Assembly (NCBI GenBank): GCA_965220955.1
Contig: CBDCRK010000012.1
Coordinates: forward strand, 1-31,920
Direction: 5' to 3'
DNA: 31,920 nucleotides
Source: CBDCRK01 sp965220955
GTDB taxonomy: Bacteria; Desulfobacterota; Binatia; Bin18; CBDCRK01
Positions 1-9,757 of the stretch are shown here, in pieces. Numbering within the stretch: position 1 is the first letter of the stretch; every line of letters starts with the position of its first letter. A program made the position numbers and the translations under genes. A model generated the notes under the pieces. It worked only from the letters and a program-made list of their open reading frames with translations, was not told the origin of the DNA and ran no database searches.

Positions 1-3000
1 AGAATCCCCACCGAGGTCATCATGTTCGACGTTTCGGTGGACCGCGCCGCAAGAAAAGGAGCTGAGCGTATCGCCGAGGTCATGTATTCAGTCTTGCTCA
101 GGGAACTGGGCTATGCCGAAGATTATGATGTTGCCGAGTTAGAGATCAGCCTGGAGGCCGACGGTCAACTGGATGAGTTCAGTGAGCGTTTCGAAAACAA
201 ATACGCAAAGCTCTTTGGCGAACAACAAGGCCAGTGGAGCATCCGGCGCAAGATGAGCGGGCGATTCAACGAGTCCAGTGCCATCCTCCATGAGATGGAT
301 TCCTCAACATACCCGCAGCCCGATTCATGGGCTAGATCGCTGGCGGGAAAGGGTGCAGACATCACGGTTCGAAAGCTAGTCGAGCGGACTTTTGAGCTGA
401 CTACCCGGCGGCGTCCCGACAAAGCAGTCGTCTTCATCATCGATGAGGTGGGTCAGTACGTTGCCCGAAGTGCGGACAAGATCCTGGATCTTCAGGCGGT
501 GGTCCGCGAGTTCGGCCCGGTGAGTAAGAACAAGGTCAAGACTCGGGAAGCGATCGCCCCCGTGTGGATCATTGTCACATCCCAGGAGAAGCTAGACGAA
601 GTCGTGGCTGCCATCGACTCGAAGCGGGTGGATCTCGCCAAGCTGCAGGATAGCTTCAAATACCACATCGACCTAGCACCGGCAGATATTCGCGAGGTCG
701 CCACCCGGCGTGTCCTGGCCAAGAAGGCTGAGGCTGTTCCAGTCTTGAATGAACGATTTGCCAAATGCCAGGGCCAGCTGAACACCCTTTGTCGCCTGGA
801 GCGGACCTCCCGAAAGAGCGATGTCAATGAAGCTGATTTTGTCAAGTTCTATCCATACCTGCCCCATTATGTTGAGCTGTCCATCGACATTATGTCAGGC
901 ATCAGGCTCCAACCGGGGGCACCGAAACATCTAGGAGGCAGCAACCGCACCATTATCAAGCAGGCCTACGAGATGCTGGTGAGTGAACGTACTCATTTCG
1001 CCGACGAGTCGATCGGTACGCTGGTGACCCTGGATAAAATCTTCGAGCTGGTCGAGGGCAATCTATCGACCGAACGGCAGAAGGACATTAGCGATATCGC
1101 CCAGCGCTTTTCGAATGACCCCTGGGGTGCACGGGTGGCCAAGGCGGTCTGTCTGCTTGAGTTCGTGCGAGATCTTCCGCGGACCGAGGCGAACTTAGCG
1201 GCGGTCCTCTATGGCGACCTTGACAGTCTTTCTCCCATACAGGAAATACGGCGAGCCCTCTATATGCTAGCAGAAGCCCAATTTGTTCGGCACACTGAGG
1301 AGGGATATAAGCTTCAGACAGCCCAGGAGAAGAACTGGGATACAGAGCGCCGCAGCCTTGATCCTAAACCTAAAGACCGGAATGAGATCCTCCGCGAGAT
1401 CATTGGCGATCTTTTCTCGGATCCCAGGCTGAGGACTTACCGGTTCGAAAACCTCAGGAACTTTCGCGTCAGTGCCTCGGTGAATGGGGCAAAGATTGGC
1501 GATGAGGGGCAGGTGCCGGTGTCGGTTCATGTCGCCAATGACGAGGATGAGCGGAAGGAACTGAGTGAGCGATGGCGATTTGACAGCAACGGGGACCTAT
1601 ATAGGAACACCATCTTTTGGATCGTCCAATTGACTCCAGAACTCGATAATCTCATCGTGGACCTCTACCGATCACGGCAGATGGTCGCCAAGTATGAGCA
1701 ACTTCGGGGCCAAAGCAAGATTACCCCTGAAGAATCATCCCTCCTGGCCAGCGAGAAGAACGAGGTCCTCCGAATCCAGAACAGGCTTCGCGAAAAGATA
1801 GCAGAAACCCTCAAGGGAGGGGTCGGCTATTTCCGGGGTGTTTCCAAGGACGGGGCCGGTCCCGAAAGATCGATTGGTGATGTCTTCAAGAACCTATTCG
1901 ATTTCGCTGTGCCAGACCTGTATCCCAAGCTTAGGATGGGCGCCCGTCCTCTAAAGGGGAATGAGGCCGAAGAGATCCTTAAGGCTGTTCACTTGAACGC
2001 TCTGCCCCAGGTGTTTTACGGCAGTGAGCAAGGCCTCAACCTAGTTATCAAGGAAGGGGCGAGATTTGCGCCCAATCCCTCAACGGAAGTTGCGAAAGAG
2101 ATTCTCGACTACATCAAGCGACAGCACGCTTATGGAGAGAAGATCACCGGCAGAGATCTGGAAGCTTATTTTCAGGGGATCGGCTATGGCTGGGAGCGTG
2201 ATATGCTACGCTTGGTCTTGGCTGTTCTCCTCCGTGCCGGTTCCGTAGAGGTGACCCACCAGGGCCGCCGGTTTCGGAATCACCAGGACCCGCAATGCCG
2301 AGTTCCGTTTACGAACAATCAAGCCTTCAGAGCAGCCTCCTTCGCTCCTCGTGAATCCATCGACCTGAAGACCTTGACAACAGCTGTCCAGCACTTTGAG
2401 GCCTTAACTGGGGAGGAAGTCGATGTCGAAGAGGCGGCTATCGCCACCGCCTTCCAGAAGCTAGCGGCCGATGAGCGCCAAGCCCTTCATTCAGTCGAGG
2501 CTGTCGCCCAGGCTCACCACCTTCCCGTTGTCGATATCCTAGATGAGTACCGGACGACTCTTCAGACTATTCTTGACAGTCCGAGCGATGACTGCGTTCG
2601 AATTCTGGCTGGAGAAGGGAAAAGTTTCCAAGGCACGCGCGAAAAAGTATGGAAAATACGGGAAGCGACTTCAGAAGATGGTCTCAAGGTTCTGGACCGA
2701 GCGCGGACAGCTCTAGGGCAGATGTGGCCAGTAGTTGAGCAGCGGGCGCAAGACCACACCGATAGCCTTCATGCTGTAAAGCTTCGCGCAGACCTAGAGA
2801 GCAGCGAGTTTTACGAATCCAGGAGCAAGATTAAGTCAGTGACCGAAGCGATCGAACGTGCCTACCGCACGATCTACGAGGACACTCATGAGCAACGAAC
2901 TAAAACCTTCGAGCAGGCGGTTGAAGAGATCAAAGGCCGGTCCGAATGGGCTGATGTCCCAGAAGAAATTAAGGAACCTACACTCGCTCCTCTGACAAGC

Positions 3001-3291
3001 CGGACCTGTCATTCCCTGGACTTGCCTGTGGACATAGTCATTTGTCGGAATTGCTCAGCCACAATCCCTCAAATGGAGTCGGATTTGGCAGCGGTTACCA
3101 ACCTACGGGCCCAGGTACTTCAGCGTGTTCGAGAGCTGACCGCTCCAGGAGAGAAAGTCGAACGCATTCGTGTTAGCGATTTTTTCAAGGAGGCCCTAGA
3201 CTCCGAAGAATCGGTCCGAGAGGCCCTGGGTCGCTTACAAGATCACTTAATGAAGCTCATCGCTGAGGGAATGAAGGTCGTCCTGGAGTAA
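1..3291 (+). CDS. brxC: BREX ATPase BrxC (5' end outside window)
   Basis: This is a large AAA+-type ATPase of the BrxC/PglY family, a core BREX phage-defence component. The frame is open from base 1, so the first internal ATG (22) is not a believable start; 1096 residues are visible and the Walker A loop must lie upstream. A Walker B segment, VVFIIDEVGQY, sits near visible residues 142-152. It is followed by the family-typical segment ending IIVTSQEKL. Helical, charged regions fill the rest. Near residues 1001-1020 three cysteines (RTCH and ICRNC) could bind a metal. The stop is 4 bases from the next start, so the two are one transcription unit. The family is assigned by recognition plus the pglZ and brxL neighbours. 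The exact BREX type cannot be fixed without the upstream genes. Confidence 0.88.
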   Translation, partial: RIPTEVIMFDVSVDRAARKGAERIAEVMYSVLLRELGYAEDYDVAELEISLEADGQLDEFSERFENKYAKLFGEQQGQWSIRRKMSGRFNESSAILHEMDSSTYPQPDSWARSLAGKGADITVRKLVERTFELTTRRRPDKAVVFIIDEVGQYVARSADKILDLQAVVREFGPVSKNKVKTREAIAPVWIIVTSQEKLDEVVAAIDSKRVDLAKLQDSFKYHIDLAPADIREVATRRVLAKKAEAVPVLNERFAKCQGQLNTLCRLERTSRKSDVNEADFVKFYPYLPHYVELSIDIMSGIRLQPGAPKHLGGSNRTIIKQAYEMLVSERTHFADESIGTLVTLDKIFELVEGNLSTERQKDISDIAQRFSNDPWGARVAKAVCLLEFVRDLPRTEANLAAVLYGDLDSLSPIQEIRRALYMLAEAQFVRHTEEGYKLQTAQEKNWDTERRSLDPKPKDRNEILREIIGDLFSDPRLRTYRFENLRNFRVSASVNGAKIGDEGQVPVSVHVANDEDERKELSERWRFDSNGDLYRNTIFWIVQLTPELDNLIVDLYRSRQMVAKYEQLRGQSKITPEESSLLASEKNEVLRIQNRLREKIAETLKGGVGYFRGVSKDGAGPERSIGDVFKNLFDFAVPDLYPKLRMGARPLKGNEAEEILKAVHLNALPQVFYGSEQGLNLVIKEGARFAPNPSTEVAKEILDYIKRQHAYGEKITGRDLEAYFQGIGYGWERDMLRLVLAVLLRAGSVEVTHQGRRFRNHQDPQCRVPFTNNQAFRAASFAPRESIDLKTLTTAVQHFEALTGEEVDVEEAAIATAFQKLAADERQALHSVEAVAQAHHLPVVDILDEYRTTLQTILDSPSDDCVRILAGEGKSFQGTREKVWKIREATSEDGLKVLDRARTALGQMWPVVEQRAQDHTDSLHAVKLRADLESSEFYESRSKIKSVTEAIERAYRTIYEDTHEQRTKTFEQAVEEIKGRSEWADVPEEIKEPTLAPLTSRTCHSLDLPVDIVICRNCSATIPQMESDLAAVTNLRAQVLQRVRELTAPGEKVERIRVSDFFKEALDSEESVREALGRLQDHLMKLIAEGMKVVLE

Positions 3292-3295
3292 ATCT

Positions 3296-4084
3296 GTGAC
3301 TCCTAGCACGGCATTTGAAAACAACTTCAGGTCAGCTGAGACTATTCTGAAAGTCTATCGGCTTCTGGCTTCAGAAGGAAGCCCAAAGATTCAAGCTGAA
3401 TTGATCGCGCAAGCCAGGGTTCTTTTACAGGTTAGCCAGGAAGAAGAGTTAATCCTTTTACTGAACGACTTGTTTCTTGGAATTGTGCGCGAGCATGCTG
3501 ATGTTCGGCCAACATTCTTCCGGCCTGCTCACCTTTCGCTTCTTCTGCGGCAGGCAATCGTGGCGGCCTGTGCAGCGATGGATGTTTACTATAACGATCT
3601 TCTGAGACGGAACCTTTTCAAGGTCTTTCTCGTCAAGCAACGGAATTTTTCGAAGAAACACCTGCGCGAGATTCAGTTGAGCCTGGATGATTACCTCTCA
3701 ATCGTTCAAGATCCCAATCCAAACAGTCGTCTCGAACAACTGCTACTTAAGCATTTCGAGCGCAAAACCCTTTCGAATGTGGAGGGTCTCACTGAGGTAT
3801 TAGAGATCTTAGGGATCGAACGACCATGGACTCAGATCGCTCAGATCGTTGGTCTTCCAGAAAACAGCTTACGACAACAAGTGCAGAACGTTGTGGCTCG
3901 TCGGAACGATATCATCCATCGCGGCGATAGACCCGCAGGATATCTGGACGGCGACCCTCAGGCCATCGATTACCCATGGACCCAGAGCCATGTCCAAGCT
4001 GTTCGGAATGTTGTACTGGCATCAGATGAGCTTGTGGAAAAACAGGTGGCAGCCTTGATTATTCCTGATACACTTTCCAAGTGA
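3296..4084 (+). CDS. HEPN-domain protein inside the BREX operon
   Basis: The product has 262 residues and is mostly helical. Near the C-terminus it carries ARRNDIIHRGDR, which fits the R-N-x3-H-x-G active-site pattern of RNase-type HEPN domains (RiboL-PSP/MAE_28990-like groups). HEPN domains of this kind are usually RNA-cleaving toxins or effectors of abortive infection. The start is GTG at 3296, four bases after the brxC stop, which implies translational coupling. This gene is not a core member of the classical BREX sets. It occupies the place between brxC and pglZ where type 1 systems carry pglX. The HEPN call rests on the motif and the helical character. The role (effector, regulator or RNA binder) is inferred only. 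No signal peptide or membrane segment is visible. Confidence 0.72.
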   Translation: MTPSTAFENNFRSAETILKVYRLLASEGSPKIQAELIAQARVLLQVSQEEELILLLNDLFLGIVREHADVRPTFFRPAHLSLLLRQAIVAACAAMDVYYNDLLRRNLFKVFLVKQRNFSKKHLREIQLSLDDYLSIVQDPNPNSRLEQLLLKHFERKTLSNVEGLTEVLEILGIERPWTQIAQIVGLPENSLRQQVQNVVARRNDIIHRGDRPAGYLDGDPQAIDYPWTQSHVQAVRNVVLASDELVEKQVAALIIPDTLSK

Positions 4085-4148
4085 GAAGAGATTGATGGGA
4101 TGAGTGTATACAGGGAAGCAGCACTTGCAGAGCCCAAGGGAGTTGAAC

Positions 4149-4466
4149 ATGCAGCCTGACCCGAAAGTAATCAACGAACTGGTTCGACGCATTGTCGAGG
4201 TCGCTCACCCGCTGCGGATTATCCTCTTTGGCTCGGCTTCCCGGAAAGATATGGGGCCGGACAGTGACCTCGATGTGTTGGTCGTTGTGCCTGATGATAC
4301 CCACAGACGGCACACAGCCCAGAGAATCTACCGAAACATGATTGGCTTCGGTCTGGCCTTAGATGTAGTTGTGGCAACCGAGAGCGATTTGCGCCAATAC
4401 AGTGACAATTTTAGCCTGGTGTATTACCCAGCTTTACGTGAGGGGAGGGAAATCTATGCCGCCTAA
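4149..4466 (+). CDS. MNT-type minimal nucleotidyltransferase (MntA-like)
   Basis: This is a 105-residue minimal nucleotidyltransferase. The motif GSASRKDMGPDSDLDVLVV matches the G-S-x10-11-D-x-D signature that binds nucleotide and metal in the polymerase-beta fold. ATG 4149 is chosen over the upstream GTG at 4104 because it follows AGGGAG (4137-4142) at good spacing. The reading frame overlaps the next gene by 11 bases, the usual arrangement for MNT/HEPN toxin-antitoxin pairs. In the characterised MntA/HepT pair the MNT protein neutralises the HEPN RNase by AMPylating it. By analogy this would be the antitoxin, but its pairing could also involve the larger HEPN gene just upstream. Confidence 0.85.
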   Translation: MQPDPKVINELVRRIVEVAHPLRIILFGSASRKDMGPDSDLDVLVVVPDDTHRRHTAQRIYRNMIGFGLALDVVVATESDLRQYSDNFSLVYYPALREGREIYAA

Positions 4467-4866
4467 TCTTCCCGCTCCTGGCAGCCCTAAGGATTGGCTC
4501 CGCCACGCCAGAAGCGACCTGGCTGTTGCCCGCCAGCAGGTTACTTCAGAAATCCTCCTCGAAACTTTATGCTTTCATGCTCAACAAGCGGCTGAAAAAA
4601 GCATCAAGGCAGTTTTGGTGCAAAAAGGGATCATTTTTCCGTACACACACGACCTTGCCAAGTTAATCACCCTTGTGAAGACCGCCGGGATCCCGTGGCC
4701 TGATGAACTCGACGAGGTAGCTGATTTGAGCGATTACGCGGTTGAGGCCCGTTATCCAGGATTATCCGGGGAAGTCACCGATGAAGACTACCAGCGTGCC
4801 GTTGAGACCGCTGAGCATATCCTGGCCTGGGCAGAAAACATTATCAAGGGGAAGGCACAGCCATGA
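4456..4866 (+). CDS. Small HEPN-domain protein paired with the MNT gene
   Basis: The product has 136 residues and resembles the small HEPN family (PF05168). It shows FHAQQAAEKSIKAVLVQKG, then a THDL motif, then YAVEARYPG, in the order typical of that family. The start ATG 4456 follows AGGGGAGGG and lies inside the MNT gene. A longer upstream reading frame exists but would run through the MNT active-site region. The canonical RNxxxH RNase motif is not visible; a C-terminal R-x6-H (RAVETAEH) exists but is not in the usual context. Catalytic competence is therefore uncertain. Together with the MNT gene it forms a two-gene toxin-antitoxin-like module inside the BREX operon. Confidence 0.82.
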   Translation: MPPNLPAPGSPKDWLRHARSDLAVARQQVTSEILLETLCFHAQQAAEKSIKAVLVQKGIIFPYTHDLAKLITLVKTAGIPWPDELDEVADLSDYAVEARYPGLSGEVTDEDYQRAVETAEHILAWAENIIKGKAQP

Positions 4867-4922
4867 GTATACCCAGTCCTAACGTCTTCCGCTATCGGCA
4901 AAGCGAGTCTGTTGAGGCTTAA
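4863..4922 (+). CDS. Possible 19-residue ORF between the HEPN gene and pglZ
   Basis: This tiny ORF starts with an ATGA overlap on the HEPN stop codon and encodes MSIPSPNVFRYRQSESVEA, ending 14 bases before the pglZ start. I do not recognise it. The ATGA junction suggests translational coupling. It could be the start of a gene lost by deletion, a leader that couples translation to pglZ, or chance. Confidence 0.25.
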   Translation: MSIPSPNVFRYRQSESVEA

Positions 4923-4936
4923 AGGGATAATCTGAT

Positions 4937-7527
4937 ATGGGCATCGTCACCGCCTATCTCCGCAGCATGATTGCCAGGCAGGTGGACGACCACGGGCTGG
5001 CAGTCTGGTATGACCCTGAAGGTCACTACCGTGAGGCTGTAGACCACTTGAGCATCCCTGACACGAGGGTTGTATATTACGAAGGCAGCTTTTTTGCCCT
5101 GCGTCATGAAATCGAACCGCTTCTGAGCGGTTTGGAACCTCCCCGTTTGCTGGTCTATATTCCCCTGGACCCTGCGGAAACTCACAGTGCCTTGGCTGAA
5201 GTCGAAGTCGCCGGGGTGATTATGAAGCCAGGCCAGCAGCCGCCGATCCGAAACACGCGGCTCTCCATTATTGCCCGCAACGCCCTCAAGCCCATCCTGG
5301 GGGAAGAGACGGCAGTATCCATTGAAAAAACAGGTGGAGGCGGGCAAGCTCACTTTGGCCGACCTTGATCGACTAGCGGAAAAGGGTGAAGGTATTACCA
5401 AGGGGGTGGTATCCGTCATCTTTGATACTGGCAATCCCCAGGAGGTTGCTTTGGCGTTCCTCGCCAGTGACCGCTACGATACGGACATTGTAGATAAAGG
5501 GGCTGGCCCTGAACTCGCCTTGTTGTTGCAGAGCTCATTTGAGGTCGAACTACCGGACGGCGAGACCCCGGATCCCTATCGCGTGCGGCTCGCACGATAC
5601 ATTCTCACCACTGATCTGGTGGCAGGCATCGTGGGAGAAGTCCCAAGCCAATTGACTACTGTCAAGATTGCGTCGAGGCCTGCGACGCGTGAGGCGTGTA
5701 CCACCTTGGCCAGGACTTGGCGGCTCAGGCGCGACCTCCGCGACAGCTACATTATTCATGCCAACCGGGTCGAGAATGAGCTTGGTCTATCTGGCATCGA
5801 TTTCAAATGGGACCAGACTGCCAGTGTGGAGACATGCCTGGAAGTGGAAAGGGCTCTGCAACGCAGTATCGAGACCGCGTTGCTGGAGGAGACAACCAGC
5901 GATTTGGTGGAGATGGCCAAGGCGCGGCAGTCCAGTTTTTGGTCGGAGTATCTACCCGATGTCCAGGCGCAGTGGGCGCTCATTGTTGTGTCCGGTCAGG
6001 TTCTTCTTGAGGCCGACCGGATTGCGAAGGAGATGAATTTCTCCACATCCGACGCTAAGGCCATCTTCAGCGCCTATACCGAAACCGACCGTCCCTGGTG
6101 TTTACTCGACACATATCACCGGCACATGGAGCGTCGATGCTACAACTTCGACTTCGACCTTGGAGACCGCCATTGCGGGCTGGAGCAGCTCATCTCCAAG
6201 GCCAGACACCGATACATGGAGGTCGGGTCGGTATTGGCCGAGAATTTCCTGCGGCGTTACCACGAGGGGAAATTTCCAAATGGCCGGTGCTCTTCGCCAG
6301 ACCGAGATCTTTGAGAAAAAGGTGAAGCCGAAGATCGCTGAGGGAAGAACGGCCTATGTGTGGGTAGACGCCCTACGATTTGAGATGGCTTGCGAACTGG
6401 CCCAGACCCTTTCGGCAGAATTCGACCTGGAGATTCAGGCCGCGATAGGAACTGTTCCAACCATCACCGAGATTGGTATGGCTGCACTTCTCCCCGGCGC
6501 GCAGGAATCGGTCACCGTAGTCTCCTTAGGAGAGAGCAAGCTGGCCCTTGAAATCAACGGCACTATGCTCAAGGATCGGAAAGGCCGCGTGAATTTCTTC
6601 AAGGCCAACGCAGGAGTGGAAGCCTTTGATGCCAGGCTCGACGATTTGTTCCCCAGTCCGAAAAAGAAGGTGCGCGAGGGAATTCGTGGTGCCGATCTGA
6701 TCCTCATCACCTCTCAGGAAATCGATGCCTTGTGCGAAGAGGACAACGTGCCTCTGGCCCGCCAGACTATGGACGACTTCCTGCATCAACTGCATCGAGC
6801 TTTTCGGATACTTACCGACTTGGATGTGGAGAATATTATTTTCACTGCGGATCATGGCTATTTGTTCGGCGACGAGTTGGGTAGCGACATGAAGATTGAC
6901 GCCCCCGGAGGCGATACAGCGGACCTCCATCGGCGGGTGTGGATAGGACGTGGGGGAACAGCTGATCCTTCCTACCTTCGTGCCCGGCTCTCTAATTTCG
7001 GCCTTGTCAGTGAGATGGAGATTGCTACACCCTGGAACTTTGCCTGCTTCAAGGTGAAAGGCGGGGCAAAAGCCTACTTCCATGGGGGACTATCGCCACA
7101 AGAACTCTTCATTCCAGTGGTCTCTTTAACTCCTAAGAAGAAACGCGTCGTTGGTCTTGCCAGTGAGATGACATGGACCATGATCCCTGGCAGCCAAAAA
7201 ATCAGTACTCGGTTCTTCTCGGTGCAGGTCAAAGGCTCGACCTCCGGTTTGTTTGAGCTGGTGCCCCCGAAGGTACGAATAGAAATTCGGGTGAGAGGAG
7301 ATAATCTCTCGACACCTGTCAGTGCCTCCTACGGGTTTGAAGAAGCCACCGGCGACGTGCAGCTTAGGCCAGCCGAAGACGACTCCAGGGTGTTAGAGCC
7401 AAACACCATAACCTTGATGATCACAAAAGAGCCTTCACAAAAGATGGTGACTATTCATCTGCTGGACGCAACGAGCGGAGCCGAACTGCAGCGCTTGGAC
7501 AAGATAGAGATGGCCATAGCCATTTGA
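4937..7527 (+). pseudogene. pglZ: BREX phosphatase-superfamily protein PglZ, split by two frameshifts
   Basis: Joined across frames this is a PglZ protein of about 862 residues, an alkaline-phosphatase-superfamily core component of all BREX types. The N-terminal part reads in one frame from ATG 4937 to the A6 run at 5325-5330. The middle continues in the next frame to GGGGAAATTT at 6266-6275. The C-terminal part runs in the third frame to 7527. Each switch is consistent with one extra base in a homopolymer. The last segment holds the diagnostic motifs: WVDALRFEMA near the core start, TADHGYLFG (metal-binding D and H), and HGGLSPQELFIPVV. Protein similarity to the family looks continuous on both sides of each junction and there are no other stops. 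Recent mutation or sequencing and assembly error is therefore likelier than old decay. brxL starts 13 bases after the stop. Confidence 0.85.
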
Positions 7528-7540
7528 GAGGGGATGGCAG

Positions 7541-9568
7541 ATGCCTGAACTCGATCGGAAAGCGACATCAGTTTTTGCCGGGAAAGTGGTCCGTAAGGAC
7601 TTGGTCAGAAAGGTGAAGGTTGGGGCCAACGTCCCGGTTTTTGTCCTTGAGTACCTGCTTGGAAGATATTGCGCTACCGATGACCCTGTGGCCATTGATG
7701 CGGGGTTGAAGGTGGTCAATTCGATGCTGGCCGAGAACTTTGTACGTCCAGACGAGGCCAACAAGGCACAGTCCTTCGTCCGGGAGAAGGGCAAGCACAC
7801 TCTCATCGATAAGATTAAGGTCCGCTACCTTTCCGACGACGACAAATACTGGGCCGAACTCCTGAACTTTGGCCATAAATATGTTCATATCCCGGAGCGC
7901 TATGTCCGAGATTACGACCGACTTCTTACGGGCGGTGTGTGGACTCAGGTGGATATTCGCCATGAGTACGACGAGGAAGCTCGAGGAAAGCGCAGTCCGT
8001 TTTGGATTGACGACATGAAGCCGATCCAGCTTGCGACCTTCGACCTTGAAGAGTACCGGCAATGCCGCTGCCAGTTTAGTACGGATGAGTGGGTAGACCT
8101 CCTTATTCGCAGTATGGGGATGGAGCCATGCCACTTTGACCGACGGCTCAAGCTGCTCTTTCTGGTCAGACTGATCCCCTTGTGTGAGCAAAACTTCAAC
8201 TTGGTGGAACTTGGCCCTCGCGGAACAGGGAAGTCGTATGCGTATCAGGAAATCAGCCCCTATGTAATCCTTCTGACAGGCCCAACCACGGTAGCAAACC
8301 TCTTCTACAACATGGCCACTGGGAAAATGGGCCTGGTCGGTCTGTGGGATGCTGTGGCTTTTGATGAGGTGGCGGATCTTCAGAAGATGTCTAAGGAGGT
8401 TGTCACCACCCTCAAGACCTACTGCGAGTCCAGTACCTTTGCCAGAGGGAAAGACGCTCTGTCGGGGCCTGCATCAATTGCGCTCTTTGGGAATACGAAC
8501 CAGCCCATTGAAGTCATGGTCCGATCTTCTCATCTCTTTACGCCGATGCCGGACGTGATCCGGGAGGACATGGCCTTCCTCGACCGCATCCACTTTTACC
8601 TGCCTGGCTGGGAAGTGCCGAAGATGCAAATTGAATTTTTTACGGACCATTACGGATTCGTTGTTGACTATTTGGCCGAGGCCCTGCGGGAACTACGTCG
8701 GCACAATTTCACGGAGATAGTCGATCATCACTTTTCCCTGGGGTCGCACCTGAACGCGCGCGATGTGAAGGCTGTACGCAAAACAGTGTCCGGTCTAATC
8801 AAGCTGGTCCACCCTCACGGTGAGGTCACGAAAGAAGATCTGGCGGAGCTATTGGATCTGGCTCTCGAAGGACGTCGACGGGTAAAAGAACAATTGAAAA
8901 AGATGGGTTCCTTCGAATATTATCAAACATCTTTTTCTTACGTCGACAGCAAGACCCGAGAGGAGCGCTACGTAGGGGTGCGGGAAGAAGGCGGACGGGA
9001 CTTGATCTCTACTGACCCGCTTGCGCCCGGCTCGATTTACACTGCTTCGGTAGATAACCAGGGCAAGGTAGGATTGTATCGACTTGAGGTCGGATGCTCG
9101 CCCGGCACAGGCAAGCTGAGGGTAGCCGGCGGCATTGACAGCACCATGAAGGAATCGATCCAGAGGGCATTTGCTTACATCCAGGGCCATAAGGTGAACA
9201 TGGGAATCGCTCAGGCTTTTGATACAACGGATTTTTATGTTGAGGCCATTGACCTGCTAACTAACCGTACCTCTTGTGATGCCGGCATTGCCCTGGTGGT
9301 AGCCATCTACTCTGCTATCAAGAAACATCCAGGCTTGCCGGCACTGCTGATCCTCGGTGACCTCAGCATCCAGGGAAATATTAAAGCAGTCCGCTCTCTT
9401 GCTGAGCCACTGCAAATAGGCATGGACAACGGAGCTCGGCGTGCTTTGATTCCGATTGAGAACAAGCGTCACTTCCTGGACGTGTCAGCAAACATCATGG
9501 AACGAGTCGACCCGGTCTTCTACAGTGACCCACTGACCGCAGCCATGAAGGCTTTAGGGATGAACTAA
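7541..9568 (+). CDS. brxL: BREX Lon-like AAA+ protein BrxL
   Basis: The product has 675 residues and matches the BrxL family found in type 1 and type 4 BREX. Walker A (GPRGTGKS) lies near residue 226 and Walker B (WDAVAFDE) near residue 270, forming a hexameric-type AAA+ module. A Lon-protease-like fold occupies roughly residues 480-675. Aligned by eye with Lon, the serine of DGPSAG corresponds to D580 in TSCDAG. The lysine of GGLK corresponds to alanine in RSLA. The domain therefore looks inactive as a protease, in line with a DNA-acting motor role. ATG 7541 follows a GAGGGG ribosome binding site and the gene is the last of the BREX operon. Confidence 0.93.
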   Translation: MPELDRKATSVFAGKVVRKDLVRKVKVGANVPVFVLEYLLGRYCATDDPVAIDAGLKVVNSMLAENFVRPDEANKAQSFVREKGKHTLIDKIKVRYLSDDDKYWAELLNFGHKYVHIPERYVRDYDRLLTGGVWTQVDIRHEYDEEARGKRSPFWIDDMKPIQLATFDLEEYRQCRCQFSTDEWVDLLIRSMGMEPCHFDRRLKLLFLVRLIPLCEQNFNLVELGPRGTGKSYAYQEISPYVILLTGPTTVANLFYNMATGKMGLVGLWDAVAFDEVADLQKMSKEVVTTLKTYCESSTFARGKDALSGPASIALFGNTNQPIEVMVRSSHLFTPMPDVIREDMAFLDRIHFYLPGWEVPKMQIEFFTDHYGFVVDYLAEALRELRRHNFTEIVDHHFSLGSHLNARDVKAVRKTVSGLIKLVHPHGEVTKEDLAELLDLALEGRRRVKEQLKKMGSFEYYQTSFSYVDSKTREERYVGVREEGGRDLISTDPLAPGSIYTASVDNQGKVGLYRLEVGCSPGTGKLRVAGGIDSTMKESIQRAFAYIQGHKVNMGIAQAFDTTDFYVEAIDLLTNRTSCDAGIALVVAIYSAIKKHPGLPALLILGDLSIQGNIKAVRSLAEPLQIGMDNGARRALIPIENKRHFLDVSANIMERVDPVFYSDPLTAAMKALGMN

Positions 9569-9757
9569 TGAGGGTCGCTCGTACAATCGCGAGCTTCGGA
9601 TCGACTGTTTCTGCAAGTAAGAGAGAAGTTGATCTGCATAAAGGGGTTGAGGCTGGCACAGAGGCACTATACTGACATAAAGGTTAATATTGAGATATCT
9701 TGTTTATATGAAGAGGCAGACTGAGTTCAACCCCTAAAAGTACAGGAAATTTGCTTC

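Noticed and set aside
5325..5331. AAAAAAC in pglZ as a programmed ribosomal frameshift site
   Set aside because: The shift needed is +1, while slippery A6C heptamers drive -1; a single-base run error or mutation explains it better.
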